Positions 1 through 12,390 of a stretch of DNA of 64,000 bases are shown one piece after another. The notes beneath the pieces are model-generated. The model searched no databases. It had not been told where the DNA came from and saw only the letters and a list, made by a program, of their open reading frames with translations. The stretch is from Prosapia bicincta (taxonomy: Eukaryota > Arthropoda > Insecta > Hemiptera > Cercopidae). Every line of letters begins with the position of its first letter. The stretch's first letter is position 1. The stretch spans positions 53,337,729 to 53,401,728 of the forward strand of contig JBAIZL010000002.1 of NCBI GenBank assembly GCA_036971475.1, in the 5' to 3' direction. A program made the translations under genes and the position numbers.

Positions 1-44
1 TGTACTTTATCTGATATCATCTTTAATACCTTACATAGTCTCTG
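1..44 (+). repeat. First half-unit (A) of the dimeric monomer
   Basis: Half A aligns with half B (45-103) in three collinear boxes. TACTTTATCTG at 3-13 pairs with TACTCTATCTG at 55-65 (10 of 11 with the array consensus). ATATCAT at 14-20 pairs with 73-79 (7 of 7). The 24-bp tail at 21-44 pairs with 80-103 (15 of 24 by my hand alignment, both ending in CTG). That is 32 of 42 aligned positions. I infer that the 103-bp monomer arose by duplication of a unit of about 44 bp, followed by divergence. The pattern repeats in every monomer, so the duplication predates the array. Confidence 0.65.
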
Positions 45-78
45 TAAGTTTGATCACTCTATCTGTAGTCTGATATCA
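12..78. other. Twin TGATATCA palindromes, one per half-unit
   Basis: The 8-bp perfect palindrome TGATATCA (containing GATATC) lies at 12-19 and 71-78 of the reference monomer, 59 bp apart, and 44 bp from the second to the first of the next unit. The motif recurs in most monomers. The first site is changed in recognisable classes (TGATGTCA, TGATAACA, TGATTTCA, TGATACCA, TGAAATCA). The second is changed in others (TGATATAA, TGATATGA, TGATATTA, TGATATCG). Whether it binds a protein is unknown; it may simply be a retained ancestral word. Confidence 0.7.
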
Positions 79-103
79 TAGATGAGAACTCACATTGTTA
101 CTG
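45..103 (+). repeat. Second half-unit (B), expanded by ~15 bp
   Basis: Half B carries the same three boxes as half A, plus a linker of about 8 bases after position 45 and a 7-base insert TAGTCTG at 66-72, between the TATCTG and ATATCAT boxes. The insert resembles the adjacent TATCTG and may be a small local duplication of it. The extra 15 bases explain the unequal halves (44 and 59 bp). It also carries most class-defining variants of the array: GTAAATTT versus GTAAGTTT, GATTGATATC versus GTCTGATATC, and GTTGAG, GTTAAG or GATGAG. Confidence 0.6.
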
Positions 104-3100
104 TGTACTTTATTTTGTATCATCTTTAATACCATACATAGTCTCTTTAAGTATGATTACTCTATCTGTAGTCTGATATCATAGTTAAGAACTCACATTG
201 TTACTGTGTACTTTATCAGATATCATCTTTAATACCTTACATAGTCTCTGTAAGTTTGATTACTCTATCTGTATTCTGATATCATAGTTGACAACTCACA
301 TTGTTATTGTGTACTTTATCTGATATCATCTTTAATACCTTACATAGTCTCTGTAAGTTTGATCACTCTATCTGTAGTCTGATATCATAGATGAGAACTC
401 ACATTGTTACTGTGTACTTAATCTGATATCATCTTTAATACCTTACATTGTCTCTGTAAGTTTGATTACTCTATCTGTAGTCTGATATCATAGTTGAGAA
501 CTAACATTGTTACTGTGTACTTTATCTGATATCATCTTTAATACATTACATATTCTCTGTAAGTTTGATCACTCTATCTGTAGTCTGATATCATAGTTAA
601 GAACTCACATTGTTACTGTGTACTTTATCTGATATCATCTTTAATACCTTACATAGTCTCTGTAAGTTTGATTACTCTATCTGTAGTCTGATATCATAGT
701 TGAGGACTCACATTTTACTGTGTACTTTATCTGATATCATCTTTAATATCTTACATAGTCTCTGTAAATTTGATTACTCTATCTGTAGTCTGATATCATA
801 GTTGAGAACTCACATTGTTACTGTGTACTTTATCTGATGTCTTCTTTAATACCATACGTAGTCTCTGTAAGTTTGATTACTCTATCTGTAGTCTGATATC
901 ATTATTAAGAACTCACATTGTTACTGTGTACTTTATCTGATATCATCTTTAATACCCTACATAGTCTCTGTAAGTCTGATTACTCTATCTGTAGTCTGAT
1001 ATCATAGTTGAGAACTCACATTGTTACTGTGTACTTTATCTGATGTCATCTTTAATACCTTACATAGTCTCTGTAAATTTCATTACTCTATCTGTAGTCT
1101 CATATCATAGTTGAGAATTAACATTGTTACTGTGTACTTTATCTGATGTCATCTTTAATACCTTAGGTAGTTTCTGTAAGTTTGATAACTCTATCTGTAG
1201 TTTGATATAATAGTTAAGATCTCACATTGTTACTGAGTACTTTATCTGATATCATCTTTAATACCTTACATAGTCTCTGTAAATTTGATTACTCTATCTG
1301 TAGTCTGATATCATAGTTGAGAACTCACATTGTTACTGTGTAATTTTACTGATGTCATCTTTAATACCTTATATAGTCTCTGTAAGTTTGATTACTATAT
1401 CTGTAGTCTGATATCATAGTTGAGTACTCACATTGTTACTGTGTACTCTATCTGATATCATCTTTAATACCTTACATAGTCTCTGTAAATTTGATTACTC
1501 TATCTGTAGTCTGATATCATATTTGAGAACTCACGTTGTTACTGTGTACTTTATCTGATGTCATCTTTAATACCTTACGTAGTCTTTGTAAAATTGATTA
1601 CTCTATCTGTAGTTTGATATGATAGTTAAGATCTCACATTGTTACTGAGTACTTTATCTGATATCATCTTTAATACCTTACATAGTCTCTGTAAATTTGA
1701 TTACTCTATCTGTAGTCTGTTATCATAGTTGAGAACTCACATTGTTACTGTGTACTTTATCTGATGTCATCTTTAATACCTTACATAGTCTCTGTAAGTT
1801 TGATTACTCTATCTGTAGTCTGATAATATAGTTAAGAACTGGCATTGTTACTGTGTACTTTATCTGATAACATCTTTAATACCTTACATAGTCTCTGTAA
1901 GTTTGATTACTCTATCTGTAGTCTGATATCATAGTTAAGAACTCACATTGTTACTGTGTACTTTATCTGATATCATCTTAATATCTTATATAGGCTCTGT
2001 AAGTTTGATTACTCTATCTGTAGTCTGATATCATAGTTGAGAACTCACATTGTACTGTGTACTTTATCTGATATCATCTTTTATACCTTACATTGTCTCT
2101 GTAAGTTTGATTACTCTATCTCTAGTCTGATATCATAGTTGAGAACTCACATTGTTACAGAGTACTTTATCTGATGTCATCTTTAATACCTTACATAGTC
2201 TCTGTAAATTTGATTACTCTATCTGTAGTCTGATATCATAGTTGAGAACTCACATTGTTACTGTGTGTTTTATCTCATGTCATCTTTAATACCTTACATA
2301 GTCTCTGTAAGTTTGATTACTCTAACTGTAATCTGATATCATAGATGAGAACTCACATTGTTACTGTGTACTTTATCTGATATCATCTTTAATACCTTAC
2401 ATAGTCTCTGTAAGTTTGATTACTCTATCTGTAGTCTGATATCATAGTTAAGAACTCACATTGTTACTGTGTACTTTATCTGATATCATCTTAATATCTA
2501 ACATAGTCTCTGTAAGTTTGATTACTCTATCTGTAGTCTGATATCATAGTTGAAAACTCACATGGTCACTGTGTACTTTATCTGATATCATCTTTAATAT
2601 CTTACATAGTCTCTGTATTGATTACTCTATCTGTAGTCTGATATCATAGTTAAAAACACACATTGTCACTGTGTACTTTATCTGATATCATCTTTAATAC
2701 CTTACATAGTCTATGTAAATTTGATTACTCTATCTGTAGATTGATATCATAGTTAAGAACTCACATTGTCACTGTGTACTTCATCTGAAATCATCTTTAA
2801 TACCTTACATAGTCTCTGTAAATTTGATTACTCTATCTGTAGTCTGATATCATAGTTGAGAACTCACATTGTTACTGTGTACTTTATCTGATAACATCTT
2901 TAATACCTTACATAGTCTCTGTAAGTTTGATTACTCTATCTGTAGATTGATATCATAGTGAAAAACTCACATTGTCACTGTGTACTTCATCTGAAATCAT
3001 CTTTAATACCTTACATAGTCTCTGTAAGTTTGATTACTCTATCTGTAGTCTGATATCATAGTTAAGAACTCACATTGTTACTGTGTACTTTATCTGATAT

Positions 3101-3330
3101 CATCTTTAATATCTTACATAGTCTCTGTAAATTTGATTACTCTATCTGTAGTCTGATATCATAGTTGAGAACTCACATTGTTACTGTGTACTTTATCTGA
3201 TTTCATCTTTAATACCTTACGTAGTCTCTGTAAGTTTGATTACTCTATCTGTAGTCTGATATCATAGTTGAGAACTCTCATTGTTACTGTGTACTTTATA
3301 TGATATCATCTTTAATATCTTTCATAGTCT
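104..3330 (+). repeat. Left divergent HOR segment, copy 1 of a long-range pair
   Basis: Rare variants here recur in the same order in 8,227-10,935. The word TTTATTTTGTATC (monomer start 104) matches the one at 8,227. GTTGACAACT at 288 matches 8,513, GAGGACTC at 702 matches 8,928, and TAAGTCTG at 971 matches 9,197 (offset 8,225-8,226). TGTAATTTTACTG at 1,339 matches 9,256 (offset 7,917). AACTGGC at 1,837, TGTACTGTGT at 2,051 and TGTGTTTTATC at 2,264 match at +7,814. The offset shifts by about whole numbers of monomers, so the two copies differ by gain or loss of complete units. The part from about 2,050 to 3,200 also matches a third segment at exactly +13,971. Confidence 0.8.
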
Positions 3331-4669
3331 CTGTAAATTTCATTACTCTATCTGTAGTCTCATATCATAGTTGAGAATTAACATTGTTACTGTGTACTTT
3401 AACTGATGTCATCTTTAATACCTTACGTAGTTTCTGTAAGTTTGATAACTCTATCTGTAGTTTGATATAATAGTTAAGATCTCACATTGTTACTGAGTAC
3501 TTTATCTGATATCATCTTTAATACCTTACATAGTCTCTGTAAATTTGATTACTAAATCTGTAGTCTGATATCATAGTTGAGAACTCACATTGTTACTGTG
3601 TAATTTATCTGATGTCATCTTTAATACCTTATATAGTCTCTGTAAGTTTGATTACTATATCTGTAGTCTGATATCATAGTTGAGAACTCACATTGTTACT
3701 GTGTACTCTATCTGATATCATCTTTATTACCTTACATAGTCTCTGTAAATTTGATTACTCTATCTGTAGTCTGATATCATAGTTGAGAACTCACATTGTT
3801 ACTGTGTACTTTATCTGATGTCATCTTTAATACCTTACGTAGTCTTTGTAAGTTTGAATACTCTATCTGTAGTTTGATATGATAGTTAAGATCTCACATT
3901 GTTACTGAGTACTTTATCTGATATCATCTTTGATACCTTACATAGTCCCTGTAAATTTGATTACTCTATCTGTAGTCTGATATCATAGTTGAGAACTCAC
4001 ATTGTTACTGTTTACTTTATCTGATGTCATCTTTAATACCTTACATAGTCTCTGAAAGTTTGATTACTCTATCTCTAGTCTGATATCATAGTTGAGAACT
4101 CACATTGTTACAGAGTACTTTATCTGATGTCATCTTTAATACCTTACATAGTCTCTGTAAATTTGATTACTCTATCTGTAGTCTGATATCATAGTTGAGA
4201 ACTCACATTGTTACTGTGTACTTTATCTGATATCATCTTTAATACCTTACATTGTCTCTGTAAGTTTGATTACTCTATTTGTAGTCTGATATCATAGTTG
4301 AAAACTCACATTGTTACTGTGTACTTTATCTGATATCATCCTTATTAACTTACATAGTCTCTGTAAATTTGATTACTCTATCTGTAGTCTGATATCATAG
4401 TTGAGAACTCACATTGTTACTCTGTACTTTATCTGATATCATCTTAATATTTTACATAGTCTCTGTAAGTTTGATTACTCTATCTGTAGTTTGATATCAT
4501 AGTTAAGAACTCACATTGTTACTGTGTACTTTATCTGATATCATCTTAATATGTTACATAGTCTCTGTAAATTTGATTACTCTATCTGTAGTCTGATATC
4601 ATAGTTGAGAACTCACATTGTTACTGTGTAATTTATCTGATGTCATCTTTAATACCTTATATAGTCTCT
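3230..4669 (+). repeat. 1,440-bp (14-monomer) tandem duplication, copy 1
   Basis: From about 3,230 this segment is matched base for base at +1,440. Examples are the GAACTCTCATTG/TTATATGATATC monomer at about 3,270-3,310 and 4,710-4,750, the CATTACTC monomer at 3,341 and 4,781, and TTTGATATAA at 3,461 and 4,901. I saw only a few differences, at 3,339 (T versus G in the partner), 4,055 (A versus T) and 4,571 (A versus G). Upstream of about 3,225 the two copies diverge within the same monomer, so the exchange occurred inside a monomer and kept register. Confidence 0.9.
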
Positions 4670-6057
4670 GTAAGTTTGATTACTCTATCTGTAGTCTGAT
4701 ATCATAGTTGAGAACTCTCATTGTTACTGTGTACTTTATATGATATCATCTTTAATATCTTTCATAGTCTCTGTAAATGTCATTACTCTATCTGTAGTCT
4801 CATATCATAGTTGAGAATTAACATTGTTACTGTGTACTTTAACTGATGTCATCTTTAATACCTTACGTAGTTTCTGTAAGTTTGATAACTCTATCTGTAG
4901 TTTGATATAATAGTTAAGATCTCACATTGTTACTGAGTACTTTATCTGATATCATCTTTAATACCTTACATAGTCTCTGTAAATTTGATTACTAAATCTG
5001 TAGTCTGATATCATAGTTGAGAACTCACATTGTTACTGTGTAATTTATCTGATGTCATCTTTAATACCTTATATAGTCTCTGTAAGTTTGATTACTATAT
5101 CTGTAGTCTGATATCATAGTTGAGAACTCACATTGTTACTGTGTACTCTATCTGATATCATCTTTATTACCTTACATAGTCTCTGTAAATTTGATTACTC
5201 TATCTGTAGTCTGATATCATAGTTGAGAACTCACATTGTTACTGTGTACTTTATCTGATGTCATCTTTAATACCTTACGTAGTCTTTGTAAGTTTGAATA
5301 CTCTATCTGTAGTTTGATATGATAGTTAAGATCTCACATTGTTACTGAGTACTTTATCTGATATCATCTTTGATACCTTACATAGTCCCTGTAAATTTGA
5401 TTACTCTATCTGTAGTCTGATATCATAGTTGAGAACTCACATTGTTACTGTTTACTTTATCTGATGTCATCTTTAATACCTTACATAGTCTCTGTAAGTT
5501 TGATTACTCTATCTCTAGTCTGATATCATAGTTGAGAACTCACATTGTTACAGAGTACTTTATCTGATGTCATCTTTAATACCTTACATAGTCTCTGTAA
5601 ATTTGATTACTCTATCTGTAGTCTGATATCATAGTTGAGAACTCACATTGTTACTGTGTACTTTATCTGATATCATCTTTAATACCTTACATTGTCTCTG
5701 TAAGTTTGATTACTCTATTTGTAGTCTGATATCATAGTTGAAAACTCACATTGTTACTGTGTACTTTATCTGATATCATCCTTATTAACTTACATAGTCT
5801 CTGTAAATTTGATTACTCTATCTGTAGTCTGATATCATAGTTGAGAACTCACATTGTTACTCTGTACTTTATCTGATATCATCTTAATATTTTACATAGT
5901 CTCTGTAAGTTTGATTACTCTATCTGTAGTTTGATATCATAGTTAAGAACTCACATTGTTACTGTGTACTTTATCTGATATCATCTTAATATGTTACATA
6001 GTCTCTGTAAGTTTGATTACTCTATCTGTAGTCTGATATCATAGTTGAGAACTCACA
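4670..6057 (+). repeat. 1,440-bp tandem duplication, copy 2 (slightly short)
   Basis: This is the second copy of the 14-monomer unit. It follows the first copy directly and matches it up to about 6,057, where ACTCACATTG of copy 1 becomes ACTCACATGG and the following monomer is a different class (TGATAACATC). The last monomer of the 14 is therefore not retained here, or the array recombined again at that point. Confidence 0.88.
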
Positions 6058-7659
6058 TGGTCACTGTGTACTTTATCTGATAACATCTTTAATACCTTAC
6101 ATAGTCTCTGTAAGTTTGATTACTCTATCTGTAGTCTGATATTATAGTTGAGAACTGACTTTGTTACTGTGTACTTTATCTTATATCATCTTTATTACCT
6201 TACATAGTCTCTTTAGTATGATCACTCTATCTGTAGTCTGAGATCATAGTTAAGAACTAACATTGTTACTGTGTACTTTATCTGATATCATCTTTAATAC
6301 CTTACATAGTCTCTGTAAATTTGATTACTCTATCTGTAGTCTGATATCATAGTTGAGAACTCACGTTGTTACTGTGGACTTTATCTGATATCATCTTTAA
6401 TACCTTACATAGTCTCTGTAAGTTTGATTACTCTATCTCTAGTCTGATATCATAGTTGAGAACTCACATTGTTATTGTGTACTTTATCTGATATCATCTT
6501 TAATACCTTACATAGTCTCTGTACGTTTGATTACTCTATCTGTAGTCTGATATCATAGATGAGAACTCACATTGTTACTGTGTACTTTATCTGATATCAT
6601 CTTTAATACCTTACATAGTCTCTGTAAGTTTGATTACTCTATCTGTAGTCTGATATCATAGTCGAGAACTCACTTTGTTACTGTGTTCTTTATCTGATAT
6701 CATCTTTAATACACTACATATTCTCTGTAAGTTTGATCACTCTATCTGTAGTCTGATATCATAGTTAAGAACTCACATTGTTACTGTGTACTTTATCTGA
6801 TATCATCTTTAATACCTTACATAGTCTCTGTAAGTTTGATTACTCTATCTGTAGTCTGATATCATAGTTGAGAACTCACGTTGTTACTGTGTACTTTATC
6901 TGATATCATCTTTAATATCTTACATAGTCTCTGTAGATTTGATTATTTTATCTGTAGTCTGATATCATAGTTGAGAACTCACATTGTTACTGTGTACTTT
7001 ATCTGATATCATCTTTAATACCTTACATAGAGTCTGTAAGTCTGATTACTCTATCTGTAGTCTGATATCATAGTTGAGAACTCTCATTGTTACTGTGTAC
7101 TTTATATGATATCATCTTTAATATCTTACAAAGTCTCTGTAAGTTTGAATACTCTATCTGTAGTTTGATGTCATAGTTGAGAAATCACTTTGTCACTGTG
7201 TATTTTATCTGATATTATCTTTAATACCTTACATTGTCTCTGTAAGTTTAATTACTCTATCTGTAGTCTGATATTAAAGTTGAGAACTGACATTGTTACT
7301 GTGTACTTTATCTTATATCATCTTTAATACCTTACATAGTCTCTTTAAGTATAATTACTCTATCTGTAGTCTGATACCATAGTTAAGAACTCACATTGTT
7401 ACTGTGTACTTTACCTGATATCATCTTTAATACCTTACATAGTCTCTGTAAATTTGATTACTCTATCTGTAGTCAGATATCATAGTTGAGAACTCACAAT
7501 GTTAATGTGTACTTTATCTGATATCATCTTTAATACCTTACATAGTCTCTGTAAGTTTGATTACTCCATCTGTAATCTGATATCTTAGTTGAGAACTCAC
7601 ATGGTCACTGTGTACTTTATCTGATAACACCTTTAATACCTTACATAGTCTCTGTAAAT

Positions 7660-8625
7660 TTGATTACTCTATCTGTAGTCTGATATCATAGTTTAGAACT
7701 CACGTTCCTACTGTGTACTTTATCTGATATCATCTTTAATACCTTACATAGTCTCTGTAAGTTTGATTACTCTATCTGTAGTCTGATATCATAGTTGACA
7801 ACTCACATTGTTATTGTGTACTTTATCTGATATCATCTTTAATACCTTACATAGTCTCTGTAAGTTTGATCACTCTATCTGTAGTCTGATATCATAGATG
7901 AGAACTGACATTGTTACTCTGTACTTTATCTTATATCATCTTTAATACCTTACATAGTCTCTTAATTTTGATTACTCTATCTGTAGTCTGATATCATAGT
8001 TGGAACTCACATTGTTACTGTGTACTTTATCTGAAATCATCTTTAATACCTTACATAGTCTCTGTAAGTTTGATTACTCTATCTGTAGTCTGATATCATA
8101 GTTGAGAACTCACATTGTTATTGTGTACTTTATCTGATATCATCTTTAATACCTTACATAGTCTCTGTAAGTTTGATCACTCTATCTGTAGTCTGATATC
8201 ATAGATGAGAACTCACATTGTTACTGTGTACTTTATTTTGTATCATCTTTAATACCTTACATAGTCTCATTAAGTATGATTACTCTATCTGTAGTCTGAT
8301 ATCATAGTTAAGAACTCACATTGTTACTGTGTACTTTATCAGATATCATCTTTAATACCTTACATAGTCTCTGTAAATTTGATTACTCTATCTGTAGTCT
8401 GATATCATAGTTGAGAACTCACGTTGCTACTGTGTACTTTATCTGATATCATCTTTAATACCTTACATAGTCTCTGTAAGTTTGATTACTCTATCTGTAG
8501 TCTGATATCATAGTTGACAACTCACATTGTTATTGTGTACTTTATCTGATATCATCTTTAATACCTTACATAGTCTCTGTAAGTTTGATCACTCTATCTG
8601 TAGTCTGATATCATAGATGAGAACT
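7660..8625 (+). repeat. Short-range ~719-bp (7-monomer) repeat
   Basis: A run of two to three monomers with rare variants occurs twice, 719 bp apart. CACGTTCCTAC at 7,701 pairs with CACGTTGCTAC at 8,420. GTTGACAACT at 7,794 pairs with 8,513. Each is followed by a GATCACTC monomer and a GATGAGAAC monomer. The same string also occurs near 250-410 as part of the long-range pair. Only about 240 bp were checked in each copy; the intervening monomers are not obviously duplicated. Confidence 0.6.
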
Positions 8626-10935
8626 CACATTGTTACTGTGTACTTTATCTGATATAATCTTTAATACCTTACATTGTCTCTGTAAGTTTGATTACTCTAT
8701 CTGTAGTCTGATATCATAGTTGAGAACTCACATTGTTACTGTGTACTTTATCTGATATCATCTTTAATACATTACATATTCTCTGTAAGTTTGATCACTC
8801 TATCTGTAGTCTGATATCATAGTTAAGAACTCACATTGTTACTGTGTACTTTATCTGATATCATCTTTAATACCTTACATAGTCTCTGTAAGTTTGATTA
8901 CTCTATCTGTAGTCTGATATCATAGTTGAGGACTCACATTTTACTGTGTACTTTATCTGATATCATCTTTAATATCTTACATAGTCTCTGTAAATTTGAT
9001 TACTCTATCTGTAGTCTGATATCATAGTTGAGAACTCACATTGTTAATGTGTACTTTATCTGATGTCATCTTTAATACCATACGTAGTCTCTGTAAGTTT
9101 GATTACTCTATCTGTAGTCTGATATCATAATTAAGAACTCACATTGTTACTGTGTACTTTATCTGATATCATCTTTAATACCCTACATAGTCTCTGTAAG
9201 TCTGATTACTCTATCTGTAGTCTGATATCATAGTTGAGAACTCACATTGTTACTGTGTAATTTTACTGATGTCATCTTTAATACCTTATATAGTCTCTGT
9301 AAGTTTGATTACTATATCTGTAGTCTGATATCATAGTTGAGTACTCACATTGTTACTGTGTACTCTATCTGATATCATCTTTAATACCTCACATATTCTC
9401 TGTAAATTTGATTACTCTATCTGTAGTCTGATATCATATTTGAGAACTCACATTGTTACTGTGTACTTTATCTGATGTCATCTTTAATACCTTACGTAGT
9501 CTCTGTAAATTTGATTACTCTATCTGTAGTCTGATATCATAGTTGAGAACTCACATTGTTAATGTGTACTTTATCTGATGTCATCTTTAATACCTTACAT
9601 AGTCTCTGTAAGTTTGATTACTCTATCTGTAGTCTGATAATATAGTTAAGAACTGGCATTGTTACTGTGTACTTTATCTGATAACATCTTTAATACCTTA
9701 CATAGTCTCTGTAAGTTTGATTACTCTATCTGTAGTCTGATATCATAGTTAAGAACTCACATTGTTACTGTGTACTTTATCTGATATCATCTTAATATCT
9801 TATATAGGCTCTGTAAGTTTGATTACTCTATCTGTAGTCTGATATCATAGTTGAGAACTCACATTGTACTGTGTACTTTATCTGATATCATCTTTTATAA
9901 CTTACATTGTCTCTGTAAGTTTGATTACTCTATCTCTAGTCTGATATCATAGTTGAGAACTCACATTGTTACAGAGTACTTTATCTGATGTCATCTTTAA
10001 TAGCTTACATAGTCTCTGTAAATTTGATTACTCTATCTGTAGTCTGATATCATAGTTGAGAACTCACATTGCTACTGTGTGTTTTATCTGATGTCATCTT
10101 TAATACCTTACATAGTCTCTGTAAGTTTGATTACTCTAACTGTAATCTGATATCATAGATGAGAACTCACATTGTTACTGTGTACTTTATCTGATATCAT
10201 CTTTAATACCTTACATAGTCTCTGTAAGTTTGATTACTCTATCTGTAGTCTGATATCATAGTTAAGAACTCACATTGTTACTGTGTACTTTATCTGATAT
10301 CATCTTAATATCTTACATAGTCTCTGTAAGTTTGATTACTCTATCTGTAGTCTGATATCATAGTTGAAAACTCACATGGTCACTGTGTACTTTATCTGAT
10401 ATCTTTAATATCTTACATAGTCTCTGTATTGATTACTCTATCTGTAGTCTGATATCATAGTTAAAAACACACATTGTCACTGTGTACTTTATCTGATATC
10501 ATCTTTAATACCTTACATAGTCTATGTAAATTTGATTACTCTATCTGTAGATTGATATCATAGTTAAGAACTCACATTGTCACTGTGTACTTCATCTGAA
10601 ATCATCTTTAATACCTTACATAGTCTCTGTAAGTTTGATTACTCTATCTGTAGATTGATATCATAGTTAAAAACTCACATTGTCACTGTGTACTTTATCT
10701 GATATCATCTTTAATATCTTACATAGTCTCTGTAAATTTGATTACTCTATCTGTAGTCTGATATCATAGTTGAGAACTCACATTTTTACTGTGTACTTTA
10801 TCTGATTTCATCTTTAATACCTTACGTAGTCTCTGTAAGTTTGATTACTCTATCTGTAGTCTGATATCATAGTTGAGAACTCTCATTGTTACTGTGTACT
10901 TTATATGATATCATCTTTAATATCTTTCATAGTCT
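8227..10935 (+). repeat. Left divergent HOR segment, copy 2
   Basis: This segment is collinear with 104-3,330. Compared with copy 1 it has one extra monomer around 8,330-8,510, lacks about three monomers near 9,240, has a 3-base deletion at about 10,401 (GATATCTTTAATA instead of GATATCATCTTTAATA), and lacks about two monomers near 10,640-10,680. The last is visible because the offset drops from 7,811 to 7,605 at the TGATTTCATC monomer (3,201 versus 10,806). The third partial copy (16,020-17,175) does not have this loss, so it happened in this copy. Confidence 0.8.
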
Positions 10936-12390
10936 CTGTAAGTTTGATAACTCTATCTGTAGTCTGATATCATAGTTGAGAACTCACATTGTACTGTGTA
11001 CTTTATCTGATATCATCTTTAATACCTTACATAGTCTCTGTAAATTTGATTATTCTATCTATAGTCTGATATCATAGTTGAGAACACACATTGTTACTGT
11101 GCTTTATCTGATGTCATTTTTAATAACTTACATAGTCTCTGTAAGTTTGATTACTGTATCTGTAGTCTGATATCATAGTTGAGAACTCACTTTGTTACTG
11201 TGTACTTTATCTGATATCATCTTAAATACCTTACATAGTCTCTGTAAGTTTGATAACTCTATCTGTAGTCTGATATCATAGTTGAGAACTCACATTGTTA
11301 CTGTGTACTTTATCTGATATCATCTTTAATACCTTACATAGTCTCTGTAAATTTGATTATTCTATCTATAGTCTGATATCATAGTTGAGAACTCACATTG
11401 TTACTGTGCTTTATCTGATGTCATTTTTAATAACTTACATAGTCTCTGTAAGTTTGATTACTGTATCTGTAGTCTGATACCATAGTTGAGAACTCACTTT
11501 GTTACTGTGTACTTTATCTGATATCATCTTTAATACCTTACATAGTCTCTGTAAATTTCATTACTCTATCTGTAGTCTGATATCATAGTTAAGAACTCAC
11601 ATTGTTACTGTGTACTTTATCTGATTACATCTTTAATACCTTACATAGTCTCTGTAAGTTTGATTACTCTATCTGTAGATTGATATCATAGTTAAAAACT
11701 CACATTGTCACTGTGTACTTCATCTGAAATCATCTTTAATACCTTACATAGTCTCTGTAAGTTTGATTACTCTATCTGTAGATTGATATCATAGTTAAGA
11801 ACTCACATTGTTACTGTGTACTTTATCTGATAACATCTTTAATACCTTACATAGTCTCTGTAAGTTTGATTACTCTATCTGTAGATTGATATCATAGTTA
11901 AAAACTCACATTGTCACTGTGTACTTCATCTGAAATCATCTTTAATACCTTACATAGTCTCTGTAAGTTTGATTACTCTATCTGTAGTCTGATATCATAG
12001 TTAAGAACTCACATTGTTACTGTGTACTTTATCTGATATCATCTTTAATATCTTACATAGTCTCTGTAAATTTGATTACTCTATCTGTAGTCTGATATCA
12101 TAGTTGAGAACTCACATTGTTACTGTGTACTTTATCTGATTTCATCTTTAATACCTTACGTAGTCTCTGTAAGTTTGATTACTCTATCTGTAGTCTGATA
12201 TCATAGTTGAGAACTCTCATTGTTACTGTGTACTTTATATGATATCATCTTTAATATCTTTCATAGTCTCTGTAAGTTTGATAACTCTATCTGTAGTCTG
12301 ATATCATAGTTGAGAAGTCACATTGTTACTGTGTACTTTATCTGATATCATCTTTAATACCTTACATAGTCTCTGTAAATTTGATTATTC
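10690..12390 (+). repeat. 1,334-1,335-bp (13-monomer) repeat flanking the trimer
   Basis: The monomer run ending in TGATTTCATC (10,806), GAACTCTCATTG, TTATATGATATC, the CTTTCATAG/GATAACTC monomer and the TATTCTATCTATAG monomer (11,051) recurs at +1,334 to +1,335 (12,140 and 12,386). The 1-base change in offset is explained by CATTGTACTG in the first copy against CATTGTTACTG in the second. The trimer repeat lies between the two copies, indicating nested events of different size. Confidence 0.72.
10945..11555 (+). repeat. Two copies of a ~306-bp trimer with 2-bp-deleted monomers
   Basis: A three-monomer set repeats with a 306-307 bp period. It contains a GATAACTC monomer (10,946 and 11,252), a TATTCTATCTATAG monomer (11,051 and 11,358) that ends with a 2-base deletion giving TGTGCTTTATC (11,100 and 11,407), and a GATTACTG monomer with TCATTTTTAATAACTTAC. 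The copies differ at several bases, such as AGAACACACA against AGAACTCACA and GATATCATAG against GATACCATAG. The same 2-bp deletion recurs only at about 12,435 and 17,261. Confidence 0.8.

Larger units (their letters stand above)
1..103 (+). repeat. Reference satellite monomer (first complete unit)
   Basis: This is a complete 103-bp monomer used here as the coordinate system. Boxes in order are TACTTTATCTG at 3-13, the palindrome TGATATCA at 12-19, CTTTAATACC at 21-30, TTACATAGTCTCTG at 31-44, the variable GTAAGT/GTAAAT site at 44-49, the variable GATTACTC site at 52-59 (GATCACTC in this copy), TATCTGTAG at 60-68, TGATATCA again at 71-78, and GAGAACTCACATTGTTACTG ending at 103. The main variable sites across the array are position 15 (A or G), 48 (G or A), 53-56, 70-71, 81-85 (TTGAG, TTAAG or ATGAG) and 97 (T or C). 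The choice of base 1 as unit start is arbitrary. Strand is likewise only a convention, since no transcription signal is evident. Confidence 0.95.
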
